DNA of 64,000 nt from positions 42,394,501 through 42,458,500 of the forward strand of contig CM032117.1 of the NCBI GenBank assembly GCA_018894105.1, written 5' to 3'. A program made the translations under genes and the position numbers. The notes beneath the pieces were generated by a model. That model ran no database searches, was not told where the DNA came from, and was given only the letters and a program-made list of their open reading frames with translations. Origin of the DNA: Jacaranda mimosifolia (taxonomy: Eukaryota > Streptophyta > Magnoliopsida > Lamiales > Bignoniaceae). Below are positions 1 through 10,796 of this stretch, piece by piece. How positions within the stretch are numbered: position 1 is the stretch's first letter; each line of letters starts with the position of its first letter.

Positions 1-1757
1 CCTCATGCTTTAATTCTTCCCTAGCCATGTAGTGGGCCGTTCGGGTAGAGATTGGGTATGAGCTATTTAGATATGGAGGTTTATGAGATCCAAGATGGGA
101 TTTGACTCTTTGTTATTGTGAAGGACAAATACATCTCCTATGCATTCTATAATGATCAACTCCATGAAATCCTTGCACAAGGTAGTATGACAATTTGAAA
201 TAGGAGTTTTCTAAAGATCAGGTCATAAAGGGAATCAAACATTGAGAATAGAAACGTAGAATCGAGGCTATTAGGGAGCCGACAAATATCTTGCCCTAAG
301 CCTGTTTCGAAAGATAGGAGACGGAAGGACCGTATTTGCATGGAACGCACAGAGTTGGAATGGTTCTCCAAAAGCATTCATTTTGGCCAACTAGTTGGGT
401 TCCATGGGCTTAAGGTTGGACATCGACCATAGATATTGGGTACTCTTCAATTAATGGAGATTAATTGAATTAAGTCGATTAGTTTAAAGGAGTTTAAACT
501 ACAGTAAATATTTGATATTCTAAAGTCACAAAGAGTTGTGAGCCCATGTTCAATGAATGGTAGAACCTAATGGGTCACATACAAAAGCCAATTGCAGATC
601 CTATGTGATGTTGGGGAATTTTCTAAGAGTTAGAAAAGTTCCTACATGACCGATTTGGAGGTTGGCTGATTGACACAAATGTTGTGGTCATTTTTTGCTT
701 GATCAATTTAATTGTTAAATTGATCTAATTAATTTAAAGAGTTAAATTAAGACCAATAATTAAAGAGTTAATTATTTGGTGCCATATGATTATCAATTGA
801 TCAAGTTAACTTAAGGGGTTAAGTTAATAATTGCAAGCTTAAAGTGTTAAGCTAAATGACTTAAAGAGTTAAGTCAAAGTAATTAATTAAATTAACGGAG
901 TTTAATTTAATTAAAATAGAGAATTAATTTTGGAGGAAAAGTTCAAATGAAATGTTCATTTGGTGTGAATTAGAATTTATTTGGATGATATTTCATGAGA
1001 TGAAATGAAGATTCCAAATGAAATTCAAATTCACACAAAATTAAAATTAAAATTCAAATTGAATGCCAACTTGCAATGCTAAGTTGGTGGTCACCCCTTG
1101 AGAAAGATGTGATGCAACCTTGGCATCACATCATCCTCACTCTATATATAGATATAGAGGAAGAGAGGGGCGACAATCTAGCATATAGTGTGAAGAATTA
1201 GATTCTCTCCACTTTTCCCTCAAATCTTCAAGTGTTGCCTCATGTGTTGAAGCTTCACTCTATTTTTTTCTCTTACCTCCGAATCAAGCCTTCATCATTG
1301 TGTATCTTCTCTATATTCTCCAGCTCATATTGAGGAGAATAGGTTATTGCATTCATGTGTGAATCTTAACGTTAGAGGTAAGACAATTGAATTGCTTGCC
1401 TTTGGAGATCCAGTTTCTAGCAGTGACTTGGAGGCAGTTTCGGGTGACCTTTCGGAGTTTTGATTGAGATAAATTTTGGATTGTAGATCTAGCAAAGTAT
1501 TGTGGAGTTCCTGCAAAATTTTCAGCTCAAACAAAAATCATTTGGTTTGGGAGATCTGGTTTTTATTCTGCTATGCTGCTGGAATGCAGTTTCGAAGAGT
1601 CAAGAGCTTTCTTCCAGCTTTCTTGGTTTTTGAAACAAGGCAATCCTCATTCCAAATCTGAATCAGTAGCATGTTTAGATCCTTGTTATCATGTGTAGCC
1701 TAGTTAATTTTAGTTTTAATGCTTTGATTATTGGATCCTATGGCTACATGTGACTTC
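1..1757 (+). repeat. Ty1/copia 5' LTR (copia A), cut by left window edge
   Basis: This stretch recurs, diverged, at 7731-9582, 42700-44502 and, reversed, at 16087-19400. It ends in TGTGACTTCA, as does the 3' copy at 9582, and a primer-binding site follows three bases later. The family LTR is about 2.23 kb, judged from the complete copies at 42270-44502 and in the solo LTR, so roughly 0.5 kb of this LTR lies outside the window. It carries a TATA-like promoter at 1141. A 73-codon reverse-strand ORF near 156-377 recurs in the other LTRs but has no recognisable product and is not treated as a gene. Confidence 0.88.
1141..1157 (+). promoter_or_regulatory. LTR core promoter (TATA box)
   Basis: TCTATATATAGATATAG follows a CACCATCC/CATCATCC-like element. 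The same arrangement is kept in the other LTRs of the family: 8961, 43887, a TCTATAAATAGAGA version at 10187, and the reverse strand near 16701-16720. Conservation across independently decaying copies supports a genuine LTR TATA box. The transcription start would lie about 30 bp downstream; that is inferred. Confidence 0.6.
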
Positions 1758-1760
1758 AAG

Positions 1761-1772
1761 TGGTATTGGAGC
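1761..1772 (+). other. Primer-binding site of copia A
   Basis: TGGTATTGGAGC lies three bases after the LTR end. It matches 10 of 12 bases of TGGTATCAGAGC, the complement of the initiator-Met tRNA 3' end that plant copia elements use to prime minus-strand synthesis. Confidence 0.8.
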
Positions 1773-2835
1773 TTAATTCATGCTATGATTAGAAGTTTTG
1801 ATTGATTGATTCATGTGATGAATTGATCAAAATCACCAAAGACTTGATCCTTGCTATGGATTGCAGTGTTTAGATGATGTTGTATATGGCTCCTAGATTG
1901 ATAAATTGAAATTATGCTAATATGTATTTTAATGTGTTAATTCATATGTTGAGCATGTTTTAATTCATAGTTGCAAATGTTGAATGTTGATTTGGCATTC
2001 ATTTATGTTATATGTTAATATAGCATGTTGTTTGTGGTCTTAAGGTGTTTTAGTCCATTTTAGATCCAATATGATTGGAGTTTGTTGGAGATTTTTGAAG
2101 AATATGATTCTTACTTAAACATATTTTTTAAAGCATGATTAAGCACTTGAAATTCATTTTTAAAAGGAGTTTTGAATTTGGAATTTCATCTATATTGTTT
2201 GATGTAATATTTAGAATGAGTTCTAAAATTTTTGGTGGACAAGAGATGAGTCTAAATCCACTTCATCCAAGCAAAACATCAAAACAAGGCAGCTGTCACC
2301 TATGGCCGAGCGACACTATCGATTTTATGTGATGGCATTCGATCACGAGGGTCACACTTAGGAGGAAAGCTGTGAGCATATACTTAGCATACGATGCACA
2401 TTTGATTTGAAAATAGCCATCCATTGGCACTCGGTCACTGGGGATGTCGTGATGCCGTCGCAAGATAAAGTTTGATTAGTAAGTCCGACTTAACACCTAG
2501 TAATATAGATGGCACACGGTCACGTGGGTTTACATAAAAAGTGAGGCAAAATATATCAAGAGTTGCATAAATATGCAATTAGCAAAGGTTGCTTACCCTT
2601 CGATTGGTTGTGCATGACATTCGGTCATGGGGGTTCACTTCCAAGTCCTTGGGATCTTAATTCTCACTAGGATATATGATTTCCCGAATTCTTCAAGGGA
2701 ATGAAGGATTTGATAAAATAGTGGGAGGAAAATATGTTTGAAAGACCATGAACATGTTTTTTTTTCCAATACCAGTATTCAATCATATGCTTATGCTCTT
2801 TTTTTCGCCTCTTGTAGATTTTCGAAACCTTCAAA
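1773..2835 (+). other. Untranslated leader of copia A
   Basis: There is no credible gene between the primer site and gag. From about 2325 to 2640 the leader repeats a GGTCACG-GGGT-like motif four times at roughly 100-base spacing (near 2335, 2420, 2520 and 2618). The homologous leader of copia B (37900-38250) carries four counterparts. The role is unknown; an RNA structure for packaging or dimerisation is one possibility. Confidence 0.6.
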
Positions 2836-3680
2836 ACAAAACAGCTAAGAATCCACTTCATACTATTTTGGAAACTAATAAAATTACTAAGCCAAACTTT
2901 CGCGATTGGTTGAGAAATCTCAAAATCATTCTTGACTCCAAAAAGAGGACTTATGTCCTTGATCAAAGTTCGCCAGACACATTGGGTGATGACGCCACAA
3001 ATGCAGAGCGTGAATTGTTCACTAAGTTTGTAGATGATGATCTACAAGTGAGATGCCTCATGATGGCTTCAATAACCAATGAGCTCTAAAAGACTCATGA
3101 GCATATGAAGCATGCAAGTGAGATCCATACACAACTGCAAGAGTTGTACAATGTACAAACTAGGCATGAAAGGTTTGCATTGTCTAGAGAGCTTTTTCGA
3201 TCAAGGATAGTTGAGTGTCCAAACATCCATGATCATGGGCTTAAGATGATTAGACTCATCAAGAAACTTGGACAACTTAATATTGTGATGGACAATGACC
3301 CCTATGTGGATTGATCCTACAGTTATTACCCTCTTTATTTGACCAATTTGTTGTGTAGCTTTAATATGTCCAAGCAAGAGGTGACGATCAACGAATTGGT
3401 GAACATGCTTGTGACCGTCGAGGTGACAATGAAAAAGGAAAAACCTATTATGCTTGCTTCCTCCTCAAAGTCGAAGGGCCCTAGGGGTCCTAAGAAAGGA
3501 GGTAAGAGGAAGAAAGGTTCTTCCTCCAAAGGAAAACAACCCTTGAAAGGTTTGGGGGGAGTAAAGAAGAAGAAAGAGAATAAAACCAATGCAAATTGTT
3601 TTCATTACGGCGAGAAGAGGCATTGGAGAAGGAATTGCAAAGCTTACCTTGCAACTTTTGAGAAGGGTATACACTTTACT
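2836..3680 (+). pseudogene. Copia A gag (UBN2-type), broken
   Basis: Translated pieces match the copia B gag almost residue for residue: an N-terminal NPLHTIL...NFRDWLRNLKIIL stretch, then a middle part at 3105-3314, then a lysine-rich segment with a zinc knuckle near 3597-3640. The start codon is lost (copia B has ATG at 38409), and stops fall near 3087 and 3313. The nucleocapsid knuckle reads CFHYGEKRHWRRNC: the second Cys of the CX2CX4HX4C motif is Tyr, so zinc binding should fail. In an intact element this protein packages the retrotransposon RNA. Non-functional here. Confidence 0.85.
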
Positions 3681-3689
3681 GAAGTGCAC

Positions 3690-5925
3690 TTGATGACTAA
3701 TTCTTCCTTATGGGTATTTGATACCGTCTGTGGTTCTCATCTATGGAATTTATTACAGGGTATGGAAAGAAGAAAGTGTCTTCATGATGGGGATATAATT
3801 TTCTGCCTCAAAAATAGAGCAATAGTTGTCGCCATGGTCTATGGTGTGATCAAGTTAGACTTGCAGAATGCTTGCATTGCACTTGATCCAATTTATTATG
3901 TACCCAATCTTATGAAAAATATTATTTCTACTCATGTTCTTGATAGTGAAGGATATGATTTTTCTATATTGAATGAGATGTTAAAGGCATTAAAGAATGG
4001 TTATTTAATTTCACAAGGTACAATACATAATGGATTGTACATACTTAATTCTCAACCTTCACTTATGCATATTCAATCAAATTTAAGAAAAATAGATAAC
4101 TAAGAAGATGCTATAATTTGGCATGCTATACTTGGACATATTTCTAAAAATAGGATGAACAAGTTAGAACTTCTCAAAGCACTAAATGTAGTGGCATTGA
4201 AGATCTCCTACTTGGGAATCTTGTTTGAAGGAAAAAATGACCAAGGCTCTTTTTGTAGGACAAACGGAGTGCACAACAAGTTCTTTGGATTTGATCCATA
4301 TGGATGTTTGTGGTCCACTAAGAGTTAGTGCGAGAGGAAACTATTCGTACTTCATCACCTTCACCGATGATTATAGTTGGTTCGGACCTGTGTGTTTTAT
4401 GAAGTACAAGTCTGGAGCCTTTGAAAAGTTCAAAGAGTATAGTAATGAAGTAGAGAAGGAAAATGGACTTAGTATTAAAGCTTTTTGATCAGATCGAGGG
4501 GGAGAATACTTAAGTACCAAATTTTTGGATTATCTAAAGGAGAATGGGATTCTCTCTCAATAGACTCCACCCGGCACACCCCAACTTAATGGAGTAGCCA
4601 AAAAGAGAAACGTACCTTGTTAGACATGTTATGCTCCATGATGAGCTTTTTTGATGTGCCCATATCCTTTTGGGGATATGCCTTAGAATTGGCGGCAAGG
4701 CTACTAAATCTAGTACCCTTAAAGTCGGTGCTAAAACTGCCACATGAGATGTGGTATGAAAATTACTTTCCTCAATGGAAACATTGAAAAAGACATCTAT
4801 GTGGGGCAACCACAAGGTTTTACATCCAAGGGAAGTGAGCAAAAAGGTTTGCAAACTCCAGAGATCCATTTATGGACTCAAACAGGCATCCCGAATTTGG
4901 AACATATGTTTTGACCAGATAGTCAACTTGTTTGGCTTTGCCAAAAATGTGTATGAATCTTATGTGTATAAGAAGGCTAGTAATACAGTTTATTGTACTT
5001 TATGTTGATAACATTCTTCTCATTGGGAATGAGAGGAAATGTTAGAGCGTACTAAAGCATAGGTATCAACGCAATTCTCTCCATAAAGGATTTGGGAAAA
5101 CCATCCCACGTATTAGGAATACATATCTATAGAGATAGATCGAGGAGGATGTTGCGGCTTTCCCAAACCCCCTACATTGATAAGATACTAAAGAGGGTTA
5201 GTATGGAAGAATCCAAGAGATGACATGACATTTGTCTCTCCAAGTCTATGGCCCATAAGACTGACAGCGAGAGACAAAGAATGTCCCACATACCTTATAT
5301 GTCCGCCATATAAAGCATAATGTATTCCGTTCAATGAACAAGATCGGATGTGGCACATGCTATAAGTGTTACGAGTTGTTTCTAATCTAACCCTAGTGAA
5401 TGTCACTGGATGGCTGTTAAAACGATCCTTAAGTACTTGAGAAGGACTAAGGAATTATTTTTGGTACACAGCAATGGAGACGTGAAAATTGAGGAGTTTT
5501 TGGATTCAAGTTTCCAATATAATGTAGATGACCTAAAATCTACTTCTGGATTTATATTTTGCCTCAATGGCGGCACGATGAATTGGAAAAGTTCCAAACA
5601 AGACACCAAAGGAAGGTGTTTGGATGAAAAACTTCATCTAAAAGTTGGATGTAGTGCCCAACATTACTGAGCTAGTCGTTGTCTTCTATGACAACAATGG
5701 AGTGGTAGTGCAAGCTAAAGAGCTAAGATCTCATCAGCAGTCCAAGCACATTTTGAGGTGAAATCATTTGATCTAGGAGATCATTGATAGAGGCGACATC
5801 CAAGTGGAGAAAATTGCCTCAGGAGATGACATAGCAGATCCACTGACTAAACCCCTACTGCAAAAGTTCTTTAAAGGACATCCTGAGAAGATGGGTCTTA
5901 AGACTATAGGGAATTGGCTTTAGGG
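3690..5925 (+). pseudogene. Copia A pol: protease-integrase-RT-RNase H, broken
   Basis: The order is Ty1/copia (integrase before RT). The protease site is degraded (WVFDTVCGSH, DTG to DTV, near 3708). A GAG-pre-integrase HHCC region lies near 4120-4250. The integrase core spans 4225-4600, with the first Asp in DLIHMDVCG and the second in SDRGGEY, but a stop immediately precedes SDRGGEY. Next come RT pieces from 4755 and a catalytic box reading YVDN instead of YVDD near 5000. The RNase H tail near 5840-5925 ends with the family signature ADPLTKPL...WL. Relative to copia B about 730 bp are missing at 4754, removing the end of integrase and the start of RT. Many stops and frameshifts; dead. Confidence 0.88.
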
Positions 5926-5937
5926 CAAATGGGACAT
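5925..5937 (+). other. Polypurine tract of copia A
   Basis: A GCAAATGGGACAT stretch directly precedes the LTR start TGTTGGA. The copia B counterpart is ACAAGTGGGAGAT before TGTTGGA at 42270. In an active element this tract primes plus-strand DNA synthesis. Confidence 0.7.
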
Positions 5938-6337
5938 TGTTGGAGTAATGCTAACAAGCCAATTAGATTGGCGTTGTAAACTATTTAACTTGTGATATAA
6001 TCTTGATTGAATGATATTCTTTAAATGACCATCTTTATCTTATACACATATTTACTTCATTAGCATTTGGTTGAAGCTTTTAGATCACACAAGACTAACG
6101 AACTTGGTCACGCACTGGGTGGTGATCATGAAACAAGTTTTACATGGTCGTGATCTTAAAAACTTCCAACTCATAGGATCTTATGAGACTATGGGCACCT
6201 AATATTTGGATAGGCTTGCACTAACGATGCATTAATCTAAGGAGTTGGATATTGTTCCGTTTCATGAGCAATGCCATATGAGATATGGGTGCATGTTAGT
6301 GGGTACTTTTAGAGAATAAGGAACTGAAGACCCACTG

Positions 6338-7038
6338 AGTATCATAAGTGAATTGTTCCCAATTGTTCAATCATTTGATAACCAGAGCTAATGATCACTA
6401 TGAGTCAGACTTAATAGAATTTGATCAATCTTTTTTTCTATTATTAAGGCGGAGAACTGAACCAAGAACTCTCTTTCTTCATCATCAATCAAATCACTAT
6501 TCACGACCCAGGATTCTATTTATCATCAATCTAATCCCCATTCACATTTTTTCTTTTTCTTATTAATGAATATATCTCTTTACTTGTATGACTTAGATGT
6601 CTCGTATTTCTCAAAAAAATTGATTCGATTGAGAGGATTTGGTATGAGATCGATGAGATTGATATTTAAATATTTCTTCTTAAAACGTATTGATTTGACC
6701 TTATAAGCAGGACTAAGCATGTTGCCACTAGAAGCCCGTATTTCTTCTAGAGAATCTCCTAATTGTTCCAAAGCAACTAGAAAGAGATTATTTAACGAGA
6801 AAGAATTCGGTGCAGATGTAGGATACTTATCCAAAAGTTTTTGCAACTCAATCATAGATGATGGAATCATCAAAGATTTGACCTTTTTGAACTCTGTCTA
6901 TGACTCACTAGAGGCCCGAGAAACAAAACAAAGATGTGTAAGAATGAGATATCCAGCAACAAGAAGAAGGAAAAGGATTGAATAGAGGAATTCCTGAACA
7001 TTTGGTGATCTCAGATATGTCGATATCAATGGTGACTG
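6338..7038 (-). pseudogene. ycf2: Plastid ycf2 fragment
   Basis: Reverse-strand translation gives an internal segment of plastid Ycf2. It runs from [19 protein letters not shown] (about 7035-6980), through [15 protein letters not shown] and [17 protein letters not shown] (about 6880-6720), [14 protein letters not shown] (near 6650) and on to a YQMIEQ-like end near 6345. Ycf2 is the giant plastid protein tied to import and AAA-type ATPase function; only about 230 residues' worth survives here. In-frame stops (for example in the RASSES*TEF stretch near 6900) and frameshifts from about 6590 downward show nuclear decay. The identification is from memory of the family. Confidence 0.88.
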
Positions 7039-7039
7039 C

Positions 7040-7376
7040 CTATTTACTACGGCGACGAACAATCACATTATCACTATATTTATTGCTTTCTCTACTTCTT
7101 CTCCCAAGTGCAGGATAACCTCAAGGGGTTGTGGTTTTTTTTCTACCAATTGGGGATATTCTTTTACCACCCTTATGGGGATGGTTTATAAGGTTCATAA
7201 CTACTCTTTTTACTACAAGATGCTTACTTGGCCAATGCTTGGATCCGAATCTACCAAAACTTTTTTGGTTCACCACAACATTCCCCACTTGTTCGACTAT
7301 TGCTGAGCAGTTTTTGGATATCAAATGGACCTCCTTAGAAGGTAATTTTAATGTGGCTGATTTTTCTTCTTTTTGC
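7040..7376 (-). pseudogene. rpl2: Plastid rpl2 (ribosomal protein L2) 3' fragment
   Basis: The reverse strand encodes the C-terminal third of plastid ribosomal protein uL2. It reads [16 protein letters not shown], then [14 protein letters not shown], then the conserved HPHKGG region (HPHGGG in functional L2) and PIGRKK, and ends NVIVRRRSK followed by the native stop at 7042-7040. The HPHGGG loop is functionally important in the large subunit; the Gly-to-Lys change and one-base indels near 7120 mark it as dead. It abuts ycf2 directly after its own stop codon. Confidence 0.88.
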
Positions 7377-7690
7377 CTCTACCATTTTATGAGTCTTTTC
7401 CTTTTTGGGTATGGCATCGACACTCCCTTTGGCAGCATCCATTAATTCAAAACTTAATTTGAAAGCCATATTTCGACCCAGACATTTTTGGGATGCTGCT
7501 AATAATTAACGAATGGCAAGTGCTTTTCCTTGTGTGCATCCTATTTCAATTGGGAACTTGATGTGTCGATCCACCTACACGTCTTGCTTTTACTACTATA
7601 TTGGGAGTTACTCCATATATTGCTTGACGTAAAATAGATAATGGATTTGTAGAAGTATCGACGTAATTTCATAGAGTTATTCAGTTTGAA
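7370..7690 (-). pseudogene. rps7: Plastid rps7 (ribosomal protein S7) fragment
   Basis: Reverse-strand pieces match plastid ribosomal protein uS7: [38 protein letters not shown] and [18 protein letters not shown], running from about 7660 to 7380. There is at least one stop (TAA replacing Trp after ALAIR). The first 40-60 residues are missing or unrecognisable; 7690-7730 is part of the insertion but I cannot assign it. It joins rpl2 at about 7370-7376. Confidence 0.83.
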
Positions 7691-9582
7691 TGCTACATGA
7701 CCTAAGATGTAAAAGATCACACCATAAGGGATTTGACAGTGGCAAGTCGATAGTGGCAAGTTCGCTAGCTTACACTAGTGCATATAATTAGTCTTTTGAC
7801 CTGAGGATCCATTGTAACCTTGTGTTTAGGTCTTCATGCTTTGACTCTTCCCTGGCCATGTAGCGGGTTGTTCGGGTTGAGATTGGGTATGAGCTACTTA
7901 TATATGAAGGTTTATGAGATCCAAGATTGGATCCAACTCATTGTCATTCTAAAGGGCAAGTACATCTCCTATGTATTCTACAATGATCGATTCCATGAAA
8001 TCATTGCGCAAGATAGTATGACAATTTGGAAAAGAAGTTTTCCAAAGATGAGGTCATAAAGGGAATCGAACATTGAGAATAGAAACATGGAATCGAGGCT
8101 ATTTAGGAGCCGACAAATATCTTGCCCGGGGCCTCTTTCAGGAGATAGGAGACGGAAGAACTGTGTTTGCATGGCACGCGTAGAGCTAGAATGATTTTCC
8201 AAAAGCATTCATTTCAGCCAACTAGTTGGGCTCTATGGGCTTGAGGTTGGACATCGACTATGGAGATTGAGTACTCTTCAATTAATGGAGATTAATTGAA
8301 TTGAATCGATTAGTTTAAAGGAGTCCAAACTAAAGTGAATATTTGATATTCCAAAGTCACAAAGAGTTGTGAGCCCATGTCCAATGAATGGTTAAACCTA
8401 TTGGGTCACACAAAAAAGCTAATTGCATATCCTGGGTGATGAAGTGGAATTTTCTAAGGGTTGGAAAAGTTCCTACATGACCGATTTTGAGGTTGACCAA
8501 TTGACACAAATGTTGTGGTCATTTTTGGCTTGATCGATTTAATTGTTAAATTGATCTAATTAATTTAAGGAGTTAAATTAAGACCAATAATAAAGGATTT
8601 AATTATTTGGTACCTCATGGCTATCAATTGGTCAAGTTAACTTAAAGGGTTAAGTTAACAATTGCTAGCTTAAAGTGTTAAGCTAATTGACTTAAAGAGT
8701 TAAGTCAAAGTAATTAATTAAATTAAAGGAGTTTAATTTAATTAAAATTTAGAATTAATTTTGGAGGAAAAATTCAAATGAAATGTTTATTTGGTGTGAA
8801 TTAGAATTTATTTGGATAACATTTCATGAGATCATATAAAGATTTTCAAATGAAATTCAAATTCACACAAAATTCAAATTCAAATTGAATGCCAACTTGT
8901 AATGCCAAGTTAGCAGCCACCCCTTGAGGAAGGTGTGATGCCACCTCACACCATCCTCATTCTATATATAGATATAGAAGAAGAGAGGGACAGCAATCTA
9001 GCAGCCAATGTGAAGAATTAGATTCTCTCCACTTTTCCTTCAATCTTTAGGTGTTGCCTCATGTGTTGAAGCTTCACTCTATTTTCTTCTCCTACCTCCA
9101 AATCAAGCCTTCATCATTGTGTATCTTCTCTATATTCTCGAGCTAATATTGATGAGAATATGTTTTTGCATTGGTGTGTGGATCTTAATGTTAGAGGTAA
9201 GACAATTGGATTGCTCGCCTTTGGAGATCCATTTTCTAGCAGTGACTTGGAGGGTGTTCTGGGTGACCTTCTCGTGTTCTGATTGAGCTGAATTTTGGAC
9301 TATAGATCCAGAAAGGTGTTTTGGAGTTCCAGTAAAATTTTCAGCTCAAAAAAAAATCATTTGGTTTGGGAAATCTGGTCGCTACTCTGCTGCACCATTG
9401 GAAGGCAGTTTTGAAGAATCAAAAGCTTTCTTCTAGCTTCCTTGGTTTTTGAGCAAAATAAGGTAATCCTTATACCAAATTTGAATCAATGGCATGTTTA
9501 GACCCTTGTTATCATGTGTAGCCTATTTAATTTTAGTTTTTAATGATTTGATTATTGGATCCTATGGCTACATGTGACTTCA

Positions 9583-10790
9583 TAAATTAATGCGATAAAC
9601 TAATGTGAATATTTCAATATTCAATATATCAAAAAAGTTGTGAGCCAATGTCCAATGAATGAGAGAACCTAATAGGTCACACACAAAATCCTAAAGGAAA
9701 TTCTATTTAATGGGAGGAATTTTCTAAGGAGTTAGATAGTTCACCATTACCGATTTAATGGAGAAGTCGGTTGACTAAGTTTTTAGTCATTTTGACTTGA
9801 TTAATTTAATTGTTAAATTAATCAAAAAAAATTTAAAGAGTTAAATTAGATCAATTGAATTAATGATTTAATTTAATTGGTGTCATATGACTATTAATTA
9901 GTCAACTTAAAGAGTTAAATTGACAACTTCTAGCTTAAAGAGAAAAGTTAGAATACTTGAGGAGTTAAGTCAAGTTAATTAATTAAATTAAAGATTTAAT
10001 TGCATGAATATGAGGAATTGATTTTGGAGGTAAATTCAAATGTAGGAGTTCATTTGAGGTTAATTTGGAATTAATTTGAAGGACATTTCATGAGATAAAT
10101 TGTAGATTCAAATTAAATCCAAATGCAAGTGAAATTCACATTTCATATGCTAGTGGATTGCCAAGTTGGCAAACCTCCTTACCATCTCTATAAATAGAGA
10201 GGTGTCCGGCCACTTGAGGAATGCAAGCTAGATTCCATTTTTCCCTCCAAAAGTGTTATTCACTCATGTGTTGAATTTTCACACCATCCTCACCAAATTC
10301 TCTCCATATTTTTGGTCCTCCCTTTCCTTCTTCCTCTAGCTCTCTAGCAGATTGGAGGTATATATGAGATCTCCTTGGGTATGTGGATCATAACATTAGA
10401 GGCCTCACATTTGGGGAGCTTTTGCTCTTGTAGATCCACTTCTGTCCAGTAACTTTGGAGACAGATTTGGAGGCCTTGCCATGCTTGGATTTGGCTGACA
10501 TTTTAACCGAAGGTTCTCAAGGGTGTTAAGGAGATCTCTAAAAATTTCAGCCTATTTGGAGTTGATTTGGTCATCAAGTATTGGCTTGATTCTACTGTGC
10601 ACAGATTGGCACTCTGAAGTGTTCATTAGTGTTATCCTTGTCTACCTTTGGATTAAGCATTCAAGGTTAGTTTCTGCCATTATATCCTCATTAAATGTAT
10701 GATTAAATCCTTGGATGAGGAGTTGATAAGTTTTATTTAGCCTAATTTTGATCTTCTAATTGGATTCTTAGGTTACTCCTTACTTTAACC
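9583..10790 (+). repeat. Older, diverged LTR of the copia A family (3' part)
   Basis: From the first base after copia A the sequence re-enters the LTR in its interior. There is a GTTGTGAGCCAATGTCCAAT stretch, the runs of TTAAAGAGTTAA-like repeats, a TATA box at 10187-10200 (TCTATAAATAGAGA) and an end near GGATTCTTAGG. It is clearly more diverged from copies A and B than those are from each other, and about its first 0.5 kb is absent. Confidence 0.72.
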
Positions 10791-10796
10791 ACCACA

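Larger units (their letters stand above)
6338..7730. other. Chimeric nuclear plastid DNA insertion (NUPT)
   Basis: Three pieces of chloroplast coding sequence, all on the minus strand, are fused end to end: ycf2 (6338-7038), rpl2 C-terminus (7040-7376) and rps7 (about 7370-7690). The same position in the LTRs at 42660-42700 and 19390-19410 lacks this DNA, so it inserted after the LTR was made. In a typical plastid genome ycf2 and rpl2 lie near each other but in opposite orientation, and rps7 is several kb away, so the joins are not native. The rpl2/rps7 join falls in a shared GCAAAA-like stretch, which suggests end joining. Confidence 0.85.
5938..9582 (+). repeat. Copia A 3' LTR, interrupted by plastid DNA
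   Basis: It begins TGTTGGAGTAATGC right after the polypurine tract and ends TGTGACTTCA at 9582, like the 5' LTR at 1757. The LTR proper is 5938 to about 6337 and about 7731 to 9582, near 2.25 kb in sum, the same as the family's complete copies. About 1.39 kb of foreign plastid sequence occupies the gap. A TATA box is kept at 8961. What follows 9582 is itself an older LTR of this family, so copia A probably inserted into a relative. Confidence 0.87.

Noticed and set aside
156..377. LTR-borne 73-76 codon minus-strand ORF present in two LTR copies (also 7978-8208)
   Set aside because: Conservation follows from LTR homology; the frame is not kept as an ORF in the other LTRs and no domain is seen.
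2325..2640. CRISPR-like spaced repeats
   Set aside because: The repeats are imperfect, few and inside a plant retrotransposon leader; CRISPR is not expected in nuclear plant DNA.
6348..6566. Plus-strand 72-codon ORF as a gene
   Set aside because: It is the antisense of the plastid ycf2 fragment, which continues down to about 6338.
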